DNA of 64,000 bases from Phoronis australis (GCA_002633005.1 NMRA01000179.1:431831-495830), one strand, 5' to 3'; counted from the first letter of the stretch, positions 22,055-34,560 are shown. Translations and numbers: made by a program. The notes: generated from the sequence alone by a model not told the origin.

Positions 22055-23455
22055 GTGTTAAGCATGTACCTGTAACTAGATTCCCCGCATAGGGTATTTT
22101 TCTGACCTTTAAGAGGTACAGTTCATGAATTTTAAATCTGTCTACCACTTGATGCGAAATCCAGGAGAAACAGTATTATCTCGTAATGAGCAATGGACCT
22201 TCTAATTCGTACATAAACATATTCATGTGATAGTGCTCCATTTGAAGAAAGCCACTTATTACGGTTATGCTTTGAATGGGTACACATTGAAAGCGACTGC
22301 AGCGGCGGCTCCAGGATCACGGTTACACAATCGGAATATATTGTGTTAGCAAGTTGCAGAAATATTTCTTTGGATCATCCGATTGCACGGTGACCTATTG
22401 GTCGCTTTGTGGGGAAATCGCGTACCTTGATTTTCCACAAACAGGCACCTCAAGTATAGGCCCATGGGAATTTTTTTTAATACATGTACATGTATATGCT
22501 ACAGCATGGGGATTTCAGAAGACAGTCGAACGGTGGGACACGTGCCAAAAAATTTCCGACGGTGTTCTTAAGTTCTGTGAAGCATCCGAGTTCTATTGAT
22601 GTTCACACACGCTCATCTAGCCGTGTAGGTCCGGATAGCCCTGTGTTATGTGGCGTTTTTCACGAGCTGACCAATGTAATGAAACTGGGAAAACTGTTAC
22701 AGACCTGTTACCTTGCAAACACTTCTAGGAGTAATTATTATACTGCTCGTCACAATGCATGTTTTCAAAAGCTCTGCAAACCACGGAAAAATCTTTTTTA
22801 TTAAACTTAATTGATCAAGACGTTGTTTGTAATCAATACGACGTTTCTAAATCACTCTAACGTCGGCATCAAATCAATGTATTCTAAATCACCCGGCCAA
22901 CCCGCGATCGAGAACAAAATTTGGCGCGAGAAGCGAAGCCAGACACGGTGAGTAAATTTGATTCGCTGTTTTTATTTCCAATGTGAAAACAGAGGCATGA
23001 GTTCAAGGCGTAAAACATTGAGGAAGGGCAGATAGAGGTATAGTCTAGTGTCTTTTCCATTTACAGGAGAAAAATTACGTTAACCGAGGCATTGCATGAG
23101 CTGAAAGTTATTTCTATTTCATTTTGGAAAATTACCGTTATTTTTGGCACTAAATCAATAAATTTACCATGGAGTTACAGCATGAAGAAAAAAAATATAT
23201 AACGCAACGCTTGTTTTTTTGTAGTTTTGTCAGGATCTCTGATTTTTCGCTGCTTTTCTGTTGAAACGTGCGATCGAGAACGCAAATTTGTGTTTTGGTT
23301 ATGCGATCAGAAACGCATCGTGGTGTGTCGAACAGTAATGAACTTTTTACTTTTAAATCGTGAAAAGGTTACAAAACAACTGTGGTGCAAGGAATTAATC
23401 ACATTTTGCGTCATTACTGCATGTGGAGAATTTCTTGCTTACACTCTAAGCCCCA
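22055..23455. other. Intron sequence with a short repeat shared with 31.6 kb
   Basis: No exon was recognised. The segment CCGGCCAACCCGCGATCGAG (about 22895) reappears inverted near 31650-31675 (GATCGCGGGTTGGCCGG), and related GCGATCGAGAACGC words occur near 23270, so an interspersed repeat is likely. Otherwise AT-rich and featureless. Confidence 0.45.
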
Positions 23456-23459
23456 GACT

Positions 23460-24425
23460 TTTTATTTTGTGTTTAAATGAAGTATCAAAACAACTTAGAA
23501 GTCAGTTAATTGCGAACAAATCCCTAATTTTTCCAGATCACAGCTACACCAAACATGTCACACCAAACAAAACTACACGTGTCATTAGTTCAATAATTTC
23601 AGTTTTTATTAGTATTTAAATCATAAAATATATGCGAAAGTGTAAATATGGTGATAGCCAAACTGAAGATTTGGAACCTCTGGCAATTTTGGTTGCAGTA
23701 ACTACAGAACTATTCTAGCTTTTCTTCAGTCATAAAAATAAAATCACAGCTCTTGCCCACAGACCATCCTCATCCACTGCTTGCAATCTCTCGTTGACTA
23801 CAAAGGTAGCCATCTTAGTTGTCTTCACAGGTGTTCCATTACAACTACAAGCTAACTATCAAAATTGGTGCATTTCCGCGAATATCAGTTTTCCGGTTAG
23901 TGTACTACTCCTCGAGTAAAGTAGTTCGGCATGCACTGGGCCATAAGTGATGTTTTAAAAGTTAATAGCGTCTAATTTAGTCACTGTGTGTTGTTTATAA
24001 ATGTTTGAATGTAGCTTAGTTGTATATTAAAAGAATAATCCACGTGATATTGTTAACTCTGACCAGCGTTTGTAAATCACCGAGTATATCAATGCGAACA
24101 GTCGTTTATCTTCAATCGTACCCACTGTTTGTAGTTTTTAGCTTAATAGTTCATCGATTTTTAAAAATCGAAAACCAAACTTGGTCATTTTTTTCCATCT
24201 GAATACATCTGTGATATTTGTTTTTAACGAAAACTGTTGGTTAATGCATTTTGAAAGTTCGCCAGTATGTACAAGCAGAGATGTTTCTGATCGGGTAATT
24301 ACATTTAATTGGGTCTTGCGAGCACCGGACAATGCAGTCATCGCAGCTGAATACGACTCTGTCGCCGCGCACTCTTATCTTTAGAAATGCGTGACTTTCG
24401 TGTAAGCGTATTATTCACGGCATGT
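23460..24425 (+). repeat. Dispersed repeat, copy 2 (tandem with copy 3)
   Basis: Nearly collinear with 24950-25705 at an offset of about 1.48 kb: CAAAACAACTTAGAAGTCAG, ACAGCTACACCAAACATGT, AAATCACAGCTCTTGCCCAC, GTTTTCCGGTTAGTGTACTA and TTGTATATTAAAAGAATAAT are shared. It also matches the part of copy 1 after about 4950. It ends near the GTAAGCGTATTATTCACGG word. Confidence 0.75.
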
Positions 24426-24554
24426 TTGTTATTTTCGTATCAAAACTGAACAACACCATAGCATATTTCCATTAAATTGCCACGAGCACTATATGTACAT
24501 CAACCATAATTTTAGTTTCACAAACGGATTTATTTTCATTTCAGGAACAAGTTC

Positions 24555-25705
24555 ATTGTTATTGTGAGGCGAGCTTCACTGGTCACCGCTCTGATTTCCT
24601 AATCCCCTGACAACTTCTATGGACCCTAATGAGCACGCCCTTGTACATGTAGATCTGAGCTAATGAAGTGGAAAGGTAATGGCTAGCACAACTTTCTTAA
24701 AATGGTGGTCGTTATTACACCCAAATTGTTTTTCTCAGGCATTTACACAGAGTTAAAGCCTGCAATGTGGAGCGCAGTTTTAACTTGGTAAATTTTAAAT
24801 CTTAACAAAAAGACTAAAAAGTTAATTTGCGTTGATCGTGGCAAAGGGCTACTTGCAAAAGGAACATTAGGTTTAAATATGTTTTATACCTTTTTCATTA
24901 CTTTAATTTAATTTTATTGCTGTGTTAGTGTTGCTATCGTTACATTTTGTGTTTAAACAAAGCATCAAAACAACTTAGAAGTCAGTTAATTGCGAACAAA
25001 TCCCTGAATTTTCCAGATTACAGCTACACCAAACATGTGTCATTAGTTCAAGCTCAAGTTCAACTTTTATTAGAGCTCAAATCATAAGATAAACACAAAA
25101 GTGTAGATATGGTTAGACACTAACTGAAGATTTGGAACCTCTGAACAATTTTGGTTGCAGTAACTATATAACTGTTCTATCTTTTCCTCAGTCATCAAAA
25201 TGAAATCACAGCTCTTGCCCACCGACCAACCTCATCCACTGCTTGCACTCTCTCGTTGACTACAGAGCTAGCCGTCTTAGTTTTCTTCACAGGTGTTCCA
25301 TTACAACGACAAGTTAACTATCGCGGAATTGAATAGCAGTTTTCCGGTTAGTGTACTACTCCTGAAGTAAAGCAGTTCGGCATGCACCGTGACTGAGCTA
25401 TTATAAGCAATGTTTTAAAAGTTATTGACATCTAATTTAGTCACTGTGTGTTGTTTATAGATGTTTCAATGTAGCTTAGTTGTATATTAAAAGAATAATC
25501 AACGCGGTATTGATAACTCTGACCAGCGTTTGTAAATCACCGAGTATATCAATGCGCATACATGTAGTCGTTTATCTTCAATCGTACCCAATGTTTGCAG
25601 TTTTTAGCTGAATAGTTCATGAATTTTTAAAAATCGAAAACCATTCTTGGTTGTTTTTTCATCTGAATACAACTGTGGTGTTCGTTTTGAACGAAAGCTG
25701 TTGGT
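24555..25705 (+). repeat. Dispersed repeat, copy 3, interrupted by copia
   Basis: It resembles copy 1 (4560-5620) at its left part and copy 2 at its right part. It breaks off at GAACGAAAGCTGTTGGT (about 25700), where the copia remnant begins, whereas copies 1 and 2 continue for another 150-350 bp. This places the copia insertion or fusion after the repeat was in place. Confidence 0.7.
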
Positions 25706-26890
25706 CATTAAAGCTGAATGCTGGCACCTCAGACACAGATTATGTTATTCACGCTGAGACAGCTGCGAATCAACTGAAAGCAGCTGGAGAGACAATGAGT
25801 GACAGTCTGCTCACTGCTATGATTATTAAAGGACTGCCGTAAAACCTTCTCTACAGTCATGACCCAGAAAGAGGTATCTCCGTCATTCGCTGAGTTTAAA
25901 GCGGCCTTGAGGAGCTTTGAAGAAGCTGAGAAATACCAAGTTGCAACCACTACTGATACAACTGAAAAAGTAATGGAAACGACATTTCAAGGACATCACA
26001 AGAATAAGGAAAAGGACAACAAGAATGTCAAGTGCTACACATGTCACAGAACTGGTCACAAATCGTACGCCGAGTGTAAAAATCGGTGGTGCGACGTATT
26101 TAAAAATGGAACTCAGTGGACCAAATTCTGTCGCAAGAAAACCACAGAACATTCGGCAAAATCAGCTGCGGACAATGCTGAACATTGTGAAAATGACACT
26201 GACAATCATGTATTTATTTTTAAAGTATCGGTGGACTCCGACAGGTCAGCCTCAAAGTTAGGCGGTTTACTTGTTGATTGCGGTGCGACCGCACACATTA
26301 TTAATGACCGCCGGGTCGAAGTTCACTGAACTTGAAGGTTCATTCAAGCCAGAAAACCATTGCACTGAACTTGCAGATGGCACAAAACCATGGGGGTATA
26401 CTTTTAGCCAGAGGTAGTGCCAAAGTATCACTTACTGATAGAAATGGCCATAAGCATGGTGTATTATTAGACAAAGCATTATATGTTCCATCCTATAAAC
26501 AGGACATATTTTCAGTGCAAGCAGACACCGAAAAAGGGGCATCAGTTATGTTCACCCGCAATAACGCAGTACTAGAGACCCAAGATGGTTCCACTCAGTT
26601 TAACATTGAGAAGCAGGGTAAATTGTATTACCTTAATAGTAATCCCGTCACACAGAATAGTACTCACTCTATTGGTGTATGGTACAAGATTATGGGTCAC
26701 TGTAACGTGAAAGATATTATGAAACTAGAGAGTGTTGTACATGGAATGAAAATCACAAACAAAGATGTTCGTGTTGATTGTGAGCCATGTCTGTTAGGTA
26801 AAATGACACAATTTAGAAATCGTGCTGCTGATGAGAAAGCCAGGGCACCTGGTTTATACTGGCAAATAAATCCACAGCAAATCCGAACAT
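25706..26890 (+). pseudogene. Ty1/copia gag-pol remnant (gag, zinc knuckle, protease, GAG-pre-integrase)
   Basis: The gag end, TAANQLKAAGETMSDSLLTA and MIIKGLP, is followed by a stop at 25840-25842. Then comes a zinc knuckle, CYTCHRTGHKSYAEC (from about 26034), whose last spacing is five rather than the usual four residues. The protease motif LLVDCGATAHIINDR is at about 26265-26310, with Cys in place of the usual Ser/Thr after Asp. At least two frameshifts around 26310-26400 separate it from VSLTDRNGHKHGVLLDKALY and VWYKIMGHCNVKDI ... CEPCLLGKMTQF, the GAG-pre-integrase region. The integrase core and reverse transcriptase are missing; the LINE begins at about 26892. Not functional. Confidence 0.85.
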
Positions 26891-26891
26891 A

Positions 26892-29800
26892 ATGGCCTCA
26901 TCCTCAACAGCCTGTGACAACTTAGGTACCCTTGACTGGGTCAAACTTGAGTGTAAGGACCTTACTCCCGATGGTCCTGACTCACAGGTCAGGGTACCAC
27001 GTGATGAGTCCAGGCGATCTACCTCCTGTGTTCAAGGCCTTCTGTCTTGTCTCAGAGGAAGTTTAAAGGTTTTCAAACTCCTTTCTGCTCTAAAAACAAC
27101 AAATCTCAGGACTCGTTCTGATGTTAACAAATTTTCAGATGACATTAACAATGCCCTGACCAAGTCACTAGATGTTTCCTGCCCCAAACGCTGTATTAAG
27201 GTCACTGGGAAACCAAAGCAGGAGATTTGGTGGACCAAAGCACTGGCAGCACTTCGACGAGCGCTAGGATGCATATCATCTTGCCTATCGTATGTTTAAG
27301 TCCGGCACACGCTAAGCAAAGCGTAATTCCTGGAGAAACTTCTGTCAGCAAACTAACAGCCTAGCTGCATCTGCAAGGCTGGTGCAATTGCTTAAGAAGA
27401 ACCACTCCTTAGACTCAAGATCATTCAAAAAGAGGATGGCTCATACACACGCTCCGCTGAAGAAATACTCGAAGTCTTGATGCGTAAGCACTATCCTGAT
27501 AGTGCAAACCTATCGAATCAAATGTTCTGAAGTGACGGACTCCGAGGAGTGGGAACCATTAGCTTATACTGATGTTGAAAACGTAGCCACACCACATCTC
27601 GTGGAGTTGGCTCTAAAGTCTTTTAAACCATGGAAGTCCCTAGGACAAGACATGATATACACCGGTGACCTAAAGTCGTGAATATACATGTAAGCATAAT
27701 AAGCAGTTGATTGCCATACCACCCAATGTCCGTTTGCAACTGCTCATTTGATGTCATGGACATATATCAGCCTTCACAAATATACGTGTTTTGACAATCT
27801 TAATCCTTGTTTGTATCCGTAAGCAGAATTTTAAAACAGTCGCTGATATCGCCCGCCATTTTGAATGAGGCCCTAAAGTCGTGAACGTTTCGTTTAGACG
27901 GAAATGCACGAAGTATGACCACCCAAGTCAACTACAGTGCTAACAGTTACTCTAGATGACATAAAAATGCATTGCATTGTTTATTAATTCAGTTTCAATT
28001 GAAATAAGTTGTTACATGTTTTGCACCCAACTTTGATGTGCACAGACGTTTTCATTGAGGTTGTTCACATAAAACGCTAAGAACCCAGCATCAATTATCG
28101 CTCTGTATTTTATTGTTTTGGCCTTACAAAACTTGATCGACCCTGGGACATTTTGATACATTGTTCAAGCTACCCCTGGAGCGCGTGTTTGGGTAAATCT
28201 GAACGATAAATATGTCCGAAAATATATCCCAAAAATGCACAAAAAGTGAATTAGTGAAATATACTGTTTTTAAGATATATTTGAAAAAAGAAGCCACTCA
28301 CTCACTGTTTGTTATCATATTGTGAATACGAACACGTCCGGGTATTCGTGTGACGTTCGTAAGCAGACGAACGCTGGAAACTTCAACGCCAGATGTCGCA
28401 GGACCGCGCAGAAGAGGAAATAAGATCGTTCACGACTTTAGGGGACGCACGACTTTAAGACCTCTGACATTATATCCTACAATGCTGCAAGAGGCTGGGA
28501 AAACCAGTATTTCAAATACTCACAGCGACCTACAAAGCCAGTTTTAGACTAGGTTATATCCCCAAGACTTGGAATGAAGCTGGGGTAGTCTTCATTCCTA
28601 AACCAGGGAATAACTCATGCGTTTTGGCTGAATCATGTAGACCTACATGTACAACCTTAACATCCTTCTTTCTCAAAGGACTGGAAAGGCTCATTCTGTG
28701 GCATCTTGATAAACAAGGCATGGAGAACAAACTTCAGAACAACCAGTATGCTTATAGGCCTGGCTACTCTACGGAGACACCTCGACATCATCTGGTCGCT
28801 ACACTGGAAAGGGCTGCTTTTAATAAGCAATTTGCCCTCTGCACCTTCATTGATCTTGTTGGTGCTTTCAGCAATATTAAGCATGACGCGATCTGAATTG
28901 CACTAAACCACTTTAAGGTGAATAGGTGTCTTACGAAGTGTATCATTAACATGCTGGGAAGTCAATCTGTGACTGCTTGTCTAGACGATGTGAGTGTGGC
29001 AGTTCGCATCACCAGGGGAACACCTCAGGGTGGCGCTGCCTCACCCACCCTCTTTAACATGGTTATTGATGGTCTGCTTCTATAATTATCTACTGACTTG
29101 GGTCAATGCTTGATGTTCAAGCATATGCAGATGATATTGAAATCAGTGTGTCTAGCATCGATCCTGACACAAGTCGCTATCTTGCTCAAAGAGCACTGAA
29201 TACAACAAACACATGGGCTAAGTCAGTTGGCTAAGAAGTTAGTGGTAGCAAAAAAGGTGATTATGTTCACTTGGAAGCTTAAGTGGTCAACACTGAATGA
29301 TAAACATGTTGATCTTATAGACAAGACGACTTATGTAGGTGTCATTTTACACCATCGTCTTTCCTGGACCCCGCATATTACAGAAAAAACTCAAAACGCA
29401 AAACTCTATTGGTGAGATGCAGACGTGCGAAGGGTTAAATTTGGGGAACGTCTCCTATGGATATGTTTTGAATTTATACTGCTGTTATTCGACCTATAGT
29501 GTCCTATGCTGCGTCGGTATGGGTAACAACATTAAAACAGACAACAATTATCATCTAACTTAAACAGCTGCAACGTCTAGCTTGTTTGTGCATAACCTCT
29601 GCTTTTCCAGGAACGCCTTCTGCAGCCCTAGACATGCTATTCGGTCTACCACCACTGTACATATACCTTGAGGGTGAAGCTGCATGTGCTGCCGTTTGTT
29701 TCAAATGTAATGGTCAGTGGGTGAAAAACACATCCCCGACTCCGTTGCATGCAGAAGCCACAGGCATGTTTGCAACAAGCTAATGGCCAAGACTTGGCAA

Positions 29801-30870
29801 CTATGGAACATGCCTATTGATGTCCAGGTCATAAATTTAAGTCATACAATTTCTTCACGGAAATTGGTGATGGATGGCCTACCAAAGAAGACAAGAATGA
29901 GGTGGTTTGTTATACGGACGGCTCTAAACTGGAAAATGGCCAGACAGGTGCTGGAGTCTATTTTCCAAGTCTTCTTGTTGCATATGCAGAAAATTGAGTA
30001 TCGCTAGGAAATCTTGCCACGTGTTTCAGGCTGAGATCACTGCAATTAATAGAGCTGCTCAACTGGCAAAACAATATAACACCGAGCTGGGCAATAAGCC
30101 AATTACCATCTTTTCAGATAGTTAGGCAGCAATAAAAGCCCTAAAGAAACCAAGGTCAACTCTCGTTGTGTTAATGCTTGTATTAATGAGCTTAACAAGC
30201 TTGCAATTGAAAGAATCGTCAATACACGCTGGGTCAGGGCCCATGTGGGAATTGATGGCGATGAGAATGCAGACATAGGAGCAAGCGTTCTGCATTTTGT
30301 GCCTGAACCTGCTAACCCGGTATCGTACGGATGTTGCAGGATGAGTATACGCAACTGGGTACATACATGTACCCAGTCAGCAGCCCAGTGGGCATCACAT
30401 AACTCCCGCAGAGAGACCAAAGAGAACTTTCTCAACGTGATCAAACGGAAAGGTTCAAAAAACTTTCTGAGTTTAGACAGATTGGGCATAAGACACGTCA
30501 TTCAAATTTTGACGGGCCACTGTGACCTTGCCAGACACAGACACATTACTTGGCATATGGGGAGCCCAGTGTGTACCAAGTGTGGTACTGACTTAGAATC
30601 ACCTAAACACCTGATAGAGTCTTGACCACCTTTTTATAGGCTAAAGAGCAATCTGTTGGGTGGCGCTGTTACATGCCTTCAACATATTGTGCATGGCAAC
30701 AAATGGAAACGTCTGTCCCCTTTCTTAAAGGAGACTGGCAGACTTGAAAACTTCCTTCACGAAGAACCATAATGGGGCTCTCGTGCTTTAGCTCAGGTGT
30801 TTTGTGCAATGGGCCCAACCATGAGGCTTGCGCACGTCTGATGCACCGCAAATGACATCAGGCCACCTGC
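26892..30870 (+). pseudogene. 5'-truncated LINE with reverse transcriptase and RNase H, interrupted
   Basis: A non-LTR retrotransposon pol in broken frames. The region before RT shows KPKQEIWWTKALAALRRALG (about 27210-27270) and LALKSFKPWKSLGQDMIYT (about 27610-27660). After an insert at 27667-28462, RT resumes with VVFIPKPGNNSCVLAESCRP, KGLERLILWHLDKQGM, TFIDLVGAFSNIKHDAI (motif A), RGTPQGGAASPTLFNMVIDG (motif B) and AYADDIE (motif C, 29124-29138). RNase H follows with CYTDGSKLENGQTGAGVYF (about 29907), FQAEITAINRAA and IFSDS, then an HVGIDGDENAD segment and a CxxC-H cluster (SPVCTKCGTDLESPKH). RNase H after RT indicates the I group. Many stops and frameshifts make it inactive. Confidence 0.88.
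27667..28462. mobile_element. Inverted-repeat insert inside the LINE
   Basis: The LINE coding text stops after GQDMIYT and resumes about 800 bp later. The insert begins GACCTAAAGTCGTGAA (27667) and ends with TTCACGACTTTAGG followed by CACGACTTTAAGACC (28462), so its ends are imperfect inverted repeats. CCCTAAAGTCGTGAACG recurs inside at about 27872. There is no ORF. It inserted after the LINE. Confidence 0.6.
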
Positions 30871-32585
30871 ACTGTTTTTTTAAAGATCCTTTTGATTTAA
30901 CACGAATATAGAAAGAAACTTTAGGAAAAAAGGTTCAAAATACTATCACTTCAGACAACTACCAACCATAAACTCTGTAAATCTGAATAAACTATAGTGA
31001 CTTAACAACCTTCACTACTGGACTTGCTATGCCTGTAGAAGGAGGCATACCACAAAAAGAGTGTCCTTTGTGACATGCAGCAGTTGTACTATTTTTTGAA
31101 GGCGTGGACGTTAACACACTGAAGGACTCGTCGTATACATGTAGCTACAGTTCAACTGAAAAATATCAAACGCATTCAGTTATGTTTGTTTGGCTAAATC
31201 TCACTTAAAAATCATGAAAAAACGATGAAATGCAATTAAAAATCAACCCACCAGCTAATTCAGGCTCCGTATTATTCTAAAATTATTTACATAATACCGT
31301 ATTTTGAACGACTGTTCAGGCCAATGAAGAGGAAAAAATGTGCGTTCAAGATCGCTTTTTTGCGTTCACGATCGCCATAAAGAATTAACGCCGTCTCACA
31401 CAAGGACCTGCTTGTATTGGTAATTATCTCAAATTGTTTGACAAATCATAACTAACAAAGGTGTCACCGAGACGATTAAACTATTAACGTCACAAGTCTC
31501 TTCTTAAGAACACCGGATTGCTAATAACAAGTAGAAATTGTCGATTTTACGAGGCGCAAGGCATTTTACCGAAAATGACGCTTAAACTCACCGGGTACGT
31601 CACTGTCGTCTGCCATTTTTGGTTCAAGGTCTCGTTCTCCATCTCCTGCAGTGCGTTCTCGATCGCGGGTTGGCCGGGGTGTAAATGGCACTCGAAATTA
31701 ATTTTGGTGTTTTCTGTGCGAGCTCACGAAATAAGGGTCTATGATTGTGCGCTCGAGTGCATGTGAAATATAGTCCAAGGTAACACCTGATGCCCCCCCA
31801 AACTCAAGTACAAACATTGAATACAAATTTCGAGCTTCGACTCTTAATACTGGGGTCATCAAGAGCACGTTAATATTAGACAGTTATCGACGTAAGTCAT
31901 GATATACTAACAGATATTTATGTCGAGTTTTCAAATGGTAGAATAGCCAGTGCCAAGATAACTTGGAGTTCGATTTCTAGCAAAAAGATAAGACCCCGTA
32001 CCCAGATTTCCAACCAGAAAAACATTTTTCGTCACCGTCGTGACATATCTTATACCGAATTCGATTTTTGGAATATAAGGCCGGGATTATATTTGGGTAC
32101 TTGAAAGGTAACCATACGCTATGTCATTTTCCAATTCGTTCCAGTGTCAGAATTTAAGACAAGTCTCTTGCCCTCGTTGCTCCGTCACTCACAGGTCTGA
32201 ATCATTGATATTATCCCAATCGGACAGCGCAAAAGTTTTTGTTTTTGGTATGGTGTCTTCCACTAGAAATAAGGTCTTGAAATATAACTCGGTAGAAGAA
32301 TGTCTCTTATTTGTCTAAATTTTCTAATTCCTAATTTCAGTATGTAATTTATTTATTTTAAATACCATTGTAACATTATTTACCGTAACTCGTTATTATT
32401 ATCACATGCATAATTGTATCCTTGACGCGTTATAACTCTCTGGAGACCTCCTGGAAACCAAAGTTTATTCATATAGAATAAACAATGTTGGTCGAAAGTA
32501 TGAAAACGATGGTTTCTAACCTTGAAGCCGTGGCTAACCTTAGCTTAGTATGGCAATAAATCTGACTAAATAACCTTGTTTTTAA
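30871..32585. other. Intron sequence, nothing firmly recognised
   Basis: AT-rich. Words such as GCGTTCACGATCGCC (about 31360) and GCGTTCTCGATCGCGGGTTG (about 31653) suggest an old interspersed repeat related to that near 22.9 kb. No exon was seen. Confidence 0.4.
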
Positions 32586-32589
32586 AATG

Positions 32590-33475
32590 TCTTCCTAAAA
32601 CTGCTTAGGGGTGTTGATGTAGTACCATCATTTATAAAATCAATTTGTCTATTTACATCAACCTCTACATGTATGGCCTATTTGCAATGGGCAAGACATT
32701 TCGGTCGGTTATTTCTCCGGCCATCTTCAGGTGTTATGAACGAGCACGGGTGTATGGTACACTCATGGTGGTCTGTTAAGAGCACTTTCCCCTTTTTTCT
32801 TTGACGAAAGCTGGATTGAACTAGAAGCCTTTAGATTATCAATCCAGTCAAACAAAAGGATATGGAAAAAAGAAGGACGCATCTCTTAAAACCCATGAGA
32901 ATGTTGCGAATCCTACATAAGTGAAACATTAAGGTCATTGGAAAACATGATTTCTGAATACAGGAAATGCTTCAGAGAAGGCAACAGTTCTTCTGGAGTA
33001 GCAGAGCACATATGGACAAAACAACATAACATTTTGGGCAATAACATCTGGAAAATTGACAGCAAAACATCCTAGACCAAAAGAAAACCAAGGATCCTAT
33101 GTACGTGAAGCTAAAAGGCTATGTCTAAGTAAGCCAAGCAAGCAGCCATTTGAACTATGACTACCACTCCTAAGGAAGATATGAGTATACCAAATTTCCC
33201 TCAAAATTAATGGATGGTACTGTACTGCTTAGTTTATTGAAATAATCATCTAAAAGTTCCTAGTTCAAGCCCAGCTTCCTCCAAAAAGGGAGGGAAAGCT
33301 CATCATTGTCCGCCATGAGTGTACCACACACCCTTGCTCGTTCTTCTAAAAACGCTGCAGCACCTAACGATGGCCTGGGAAAGACCGACCGAAACATCAC
33401 GCCAATGTAAATAGCATAAAGGTTGGTGTAGATAGAACAATAGATGTGAGGGACGACGCACTTAACCTTGAAACT
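32590..33475 (+). mobile_element. Penelope-like element remnant with inverted flanking repeats
   Basis: The segment around 32660-32770 (with TTTCGGTCGGTTATTTCTCC and GAACGAGCACGGGTGTATGG) is repeated in inverted orientation at about 33310-33430 (GAAAGACCGACCGAAACATC, CATGAGTGTACCACACACCC, TTGCTCGTTCTTC). Between them the plus strand encodes broken text such as NSSSGVAEHIWTKQHNILGN and IWKIDSKTS, which resembles the end of the GIY-YIG endonuclease of Penelope-like elements. The inverted arms match the pLTR layout of that class. Reverse transcriptase is absent. The arms have a CTGAAGATGG ... CGAAAT pattern that may be a decayed hammerhead ribozyme core. Confidence 0.6.
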
Positions 33476-33536
33476 TGTCGTTATCATGACAGTAAATTAT
33501 TTCATCTCTGGCGACAGACAACAAGATACAATGTAC

Positions 33537-33720
33537 CTGAATAGAAGATTCTTAACATCATTGAGAGCTTGTTGCGTTTTCGTCATCAAAACATATCCGT
33601 TTCTGCTCCCACAGAAGTGTCGCACTCTAGGGTAATGATAATCTTCTTTTTCGTAGTTGAATAACGTGTAGCATTTTAAGTTACTGGCGTGACTCCAGCC
33701 AGCAGGACACCTAGGGACAT
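33537..33720 (-). CDS. Exon 4 of lectin gene: C-type lectin domain, N-terminal half
   Basis: An exon with acceptor ATTTCTTACAG and donor TTCAG/GTACAT, phase 1 in and phase 2 out. The translation starts DVPRCPAGWSHASNLKCYTL and contains the CP-x-GW and CY motifs of long-form C-type lectin domains, then RVRHFCGSRNGYVLMTKTQQ, the usual helix-Cys-x-x-x-x-x-x-L region. The domain is completed by the exon at 19951-19716, which starts in phase 2. The intron between them is about 13.6 kb and holds copia, LINE and Penelope-like remnants. Confidence 0.9.
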
Positions 33721-34432
33721 CTGTAAGAAATTGTATTGATAAGGGGTAGTATTCATAGGTGTAAACACCAACATTATTTCGGATCGTCTTCATTACCCTG
33801 AATCCCATAACATTCAGCTGGTCTTTGTAAATTTTGAAAAAGTTTTTGACTTTGTGTACTTAAATTTTGTTTATAACTGCTTTTAATTTTGATCACGGTC
33901 TAATTCAGTGGGACCGTCTGTTAAATGACAGCGTTGGTCTAACGTTGCTCAATACAGTATCACCTCTATTTTCCTGTAGTCGATGTTGTCACCAGGGCGT
34001 AATCCTTTTTGCTGTAGAGATCATGTCTGTCATGTTACTACGTGTGTGAAAATGATAGCAAATACCTCAGTTTATCAGGTGACCGTCTTCTGAGCTTGTA
34101 GGCCTATGTCTGAAATACTCAGGGCTTAAACCAAACATGGGAACGATACACTGTGTCCCCGAGACGGTAACAAAGAGTGTCAATCGTAATAATTTTGTAT
34201 AACGAGATTGCTGGGAAAGGAGATCAATAAAAATAATCTAGGGTGATGAAGTATTAAGCTGCATATCTACAAAGCTATAGATTTTTCAAAAGCACATATT
34301 TTCTGAAATTAAAAACATTCGGTTATTGACTTTTTACCAATTATTAATTTGATCACATGACCATATCTTTTTGTAAAACCTAGAAAAAAAAGATACATGG
34401 CAAGCAAAACAGCGGTATCAATAACATCATTA

Positions 34433-34560
34433 AGAGGAGGTAGTGTAGCTTATTGGGCTAACTGTCCGCTTCTCTTACTCAAGGTCACGGGTTCGAGAGC
34501 CATTGGAACACTCTACTATTTCCGTGAGTCATATCTCTAGCTCGTCAGCTCGGTTTAACG
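34433..34560 (+). repeat. tRNA-derived SINE, copy 1
   Basis: GTAGTGTAGCTTATTGGGCT, followed 35-40 bases later by GGTCACGGGTTCGAGAGCC, gives an RNA polymerase III box A-like and box B layout. The downstream words TCTCTAGCTCGTCAGCTC match the element at 44489 (TTTCTAGCTCTTCAGCTC), so the pair defines a SINE family rather than a functional tRNA. The acceptor stem does not close properly. Confidence 0.65.

Noticed and set aside
22354-22804. Two overlapping frames of about 80-106 codons
   Set aside because: No known motif, no conserved splice signals, and they begin at non-ATG codons.
34433-34505. Functional tRNA gene
   Set aside because: Box A and B words are present, but the cloverleaf does not close and the body matches another SINE copy at 44489.
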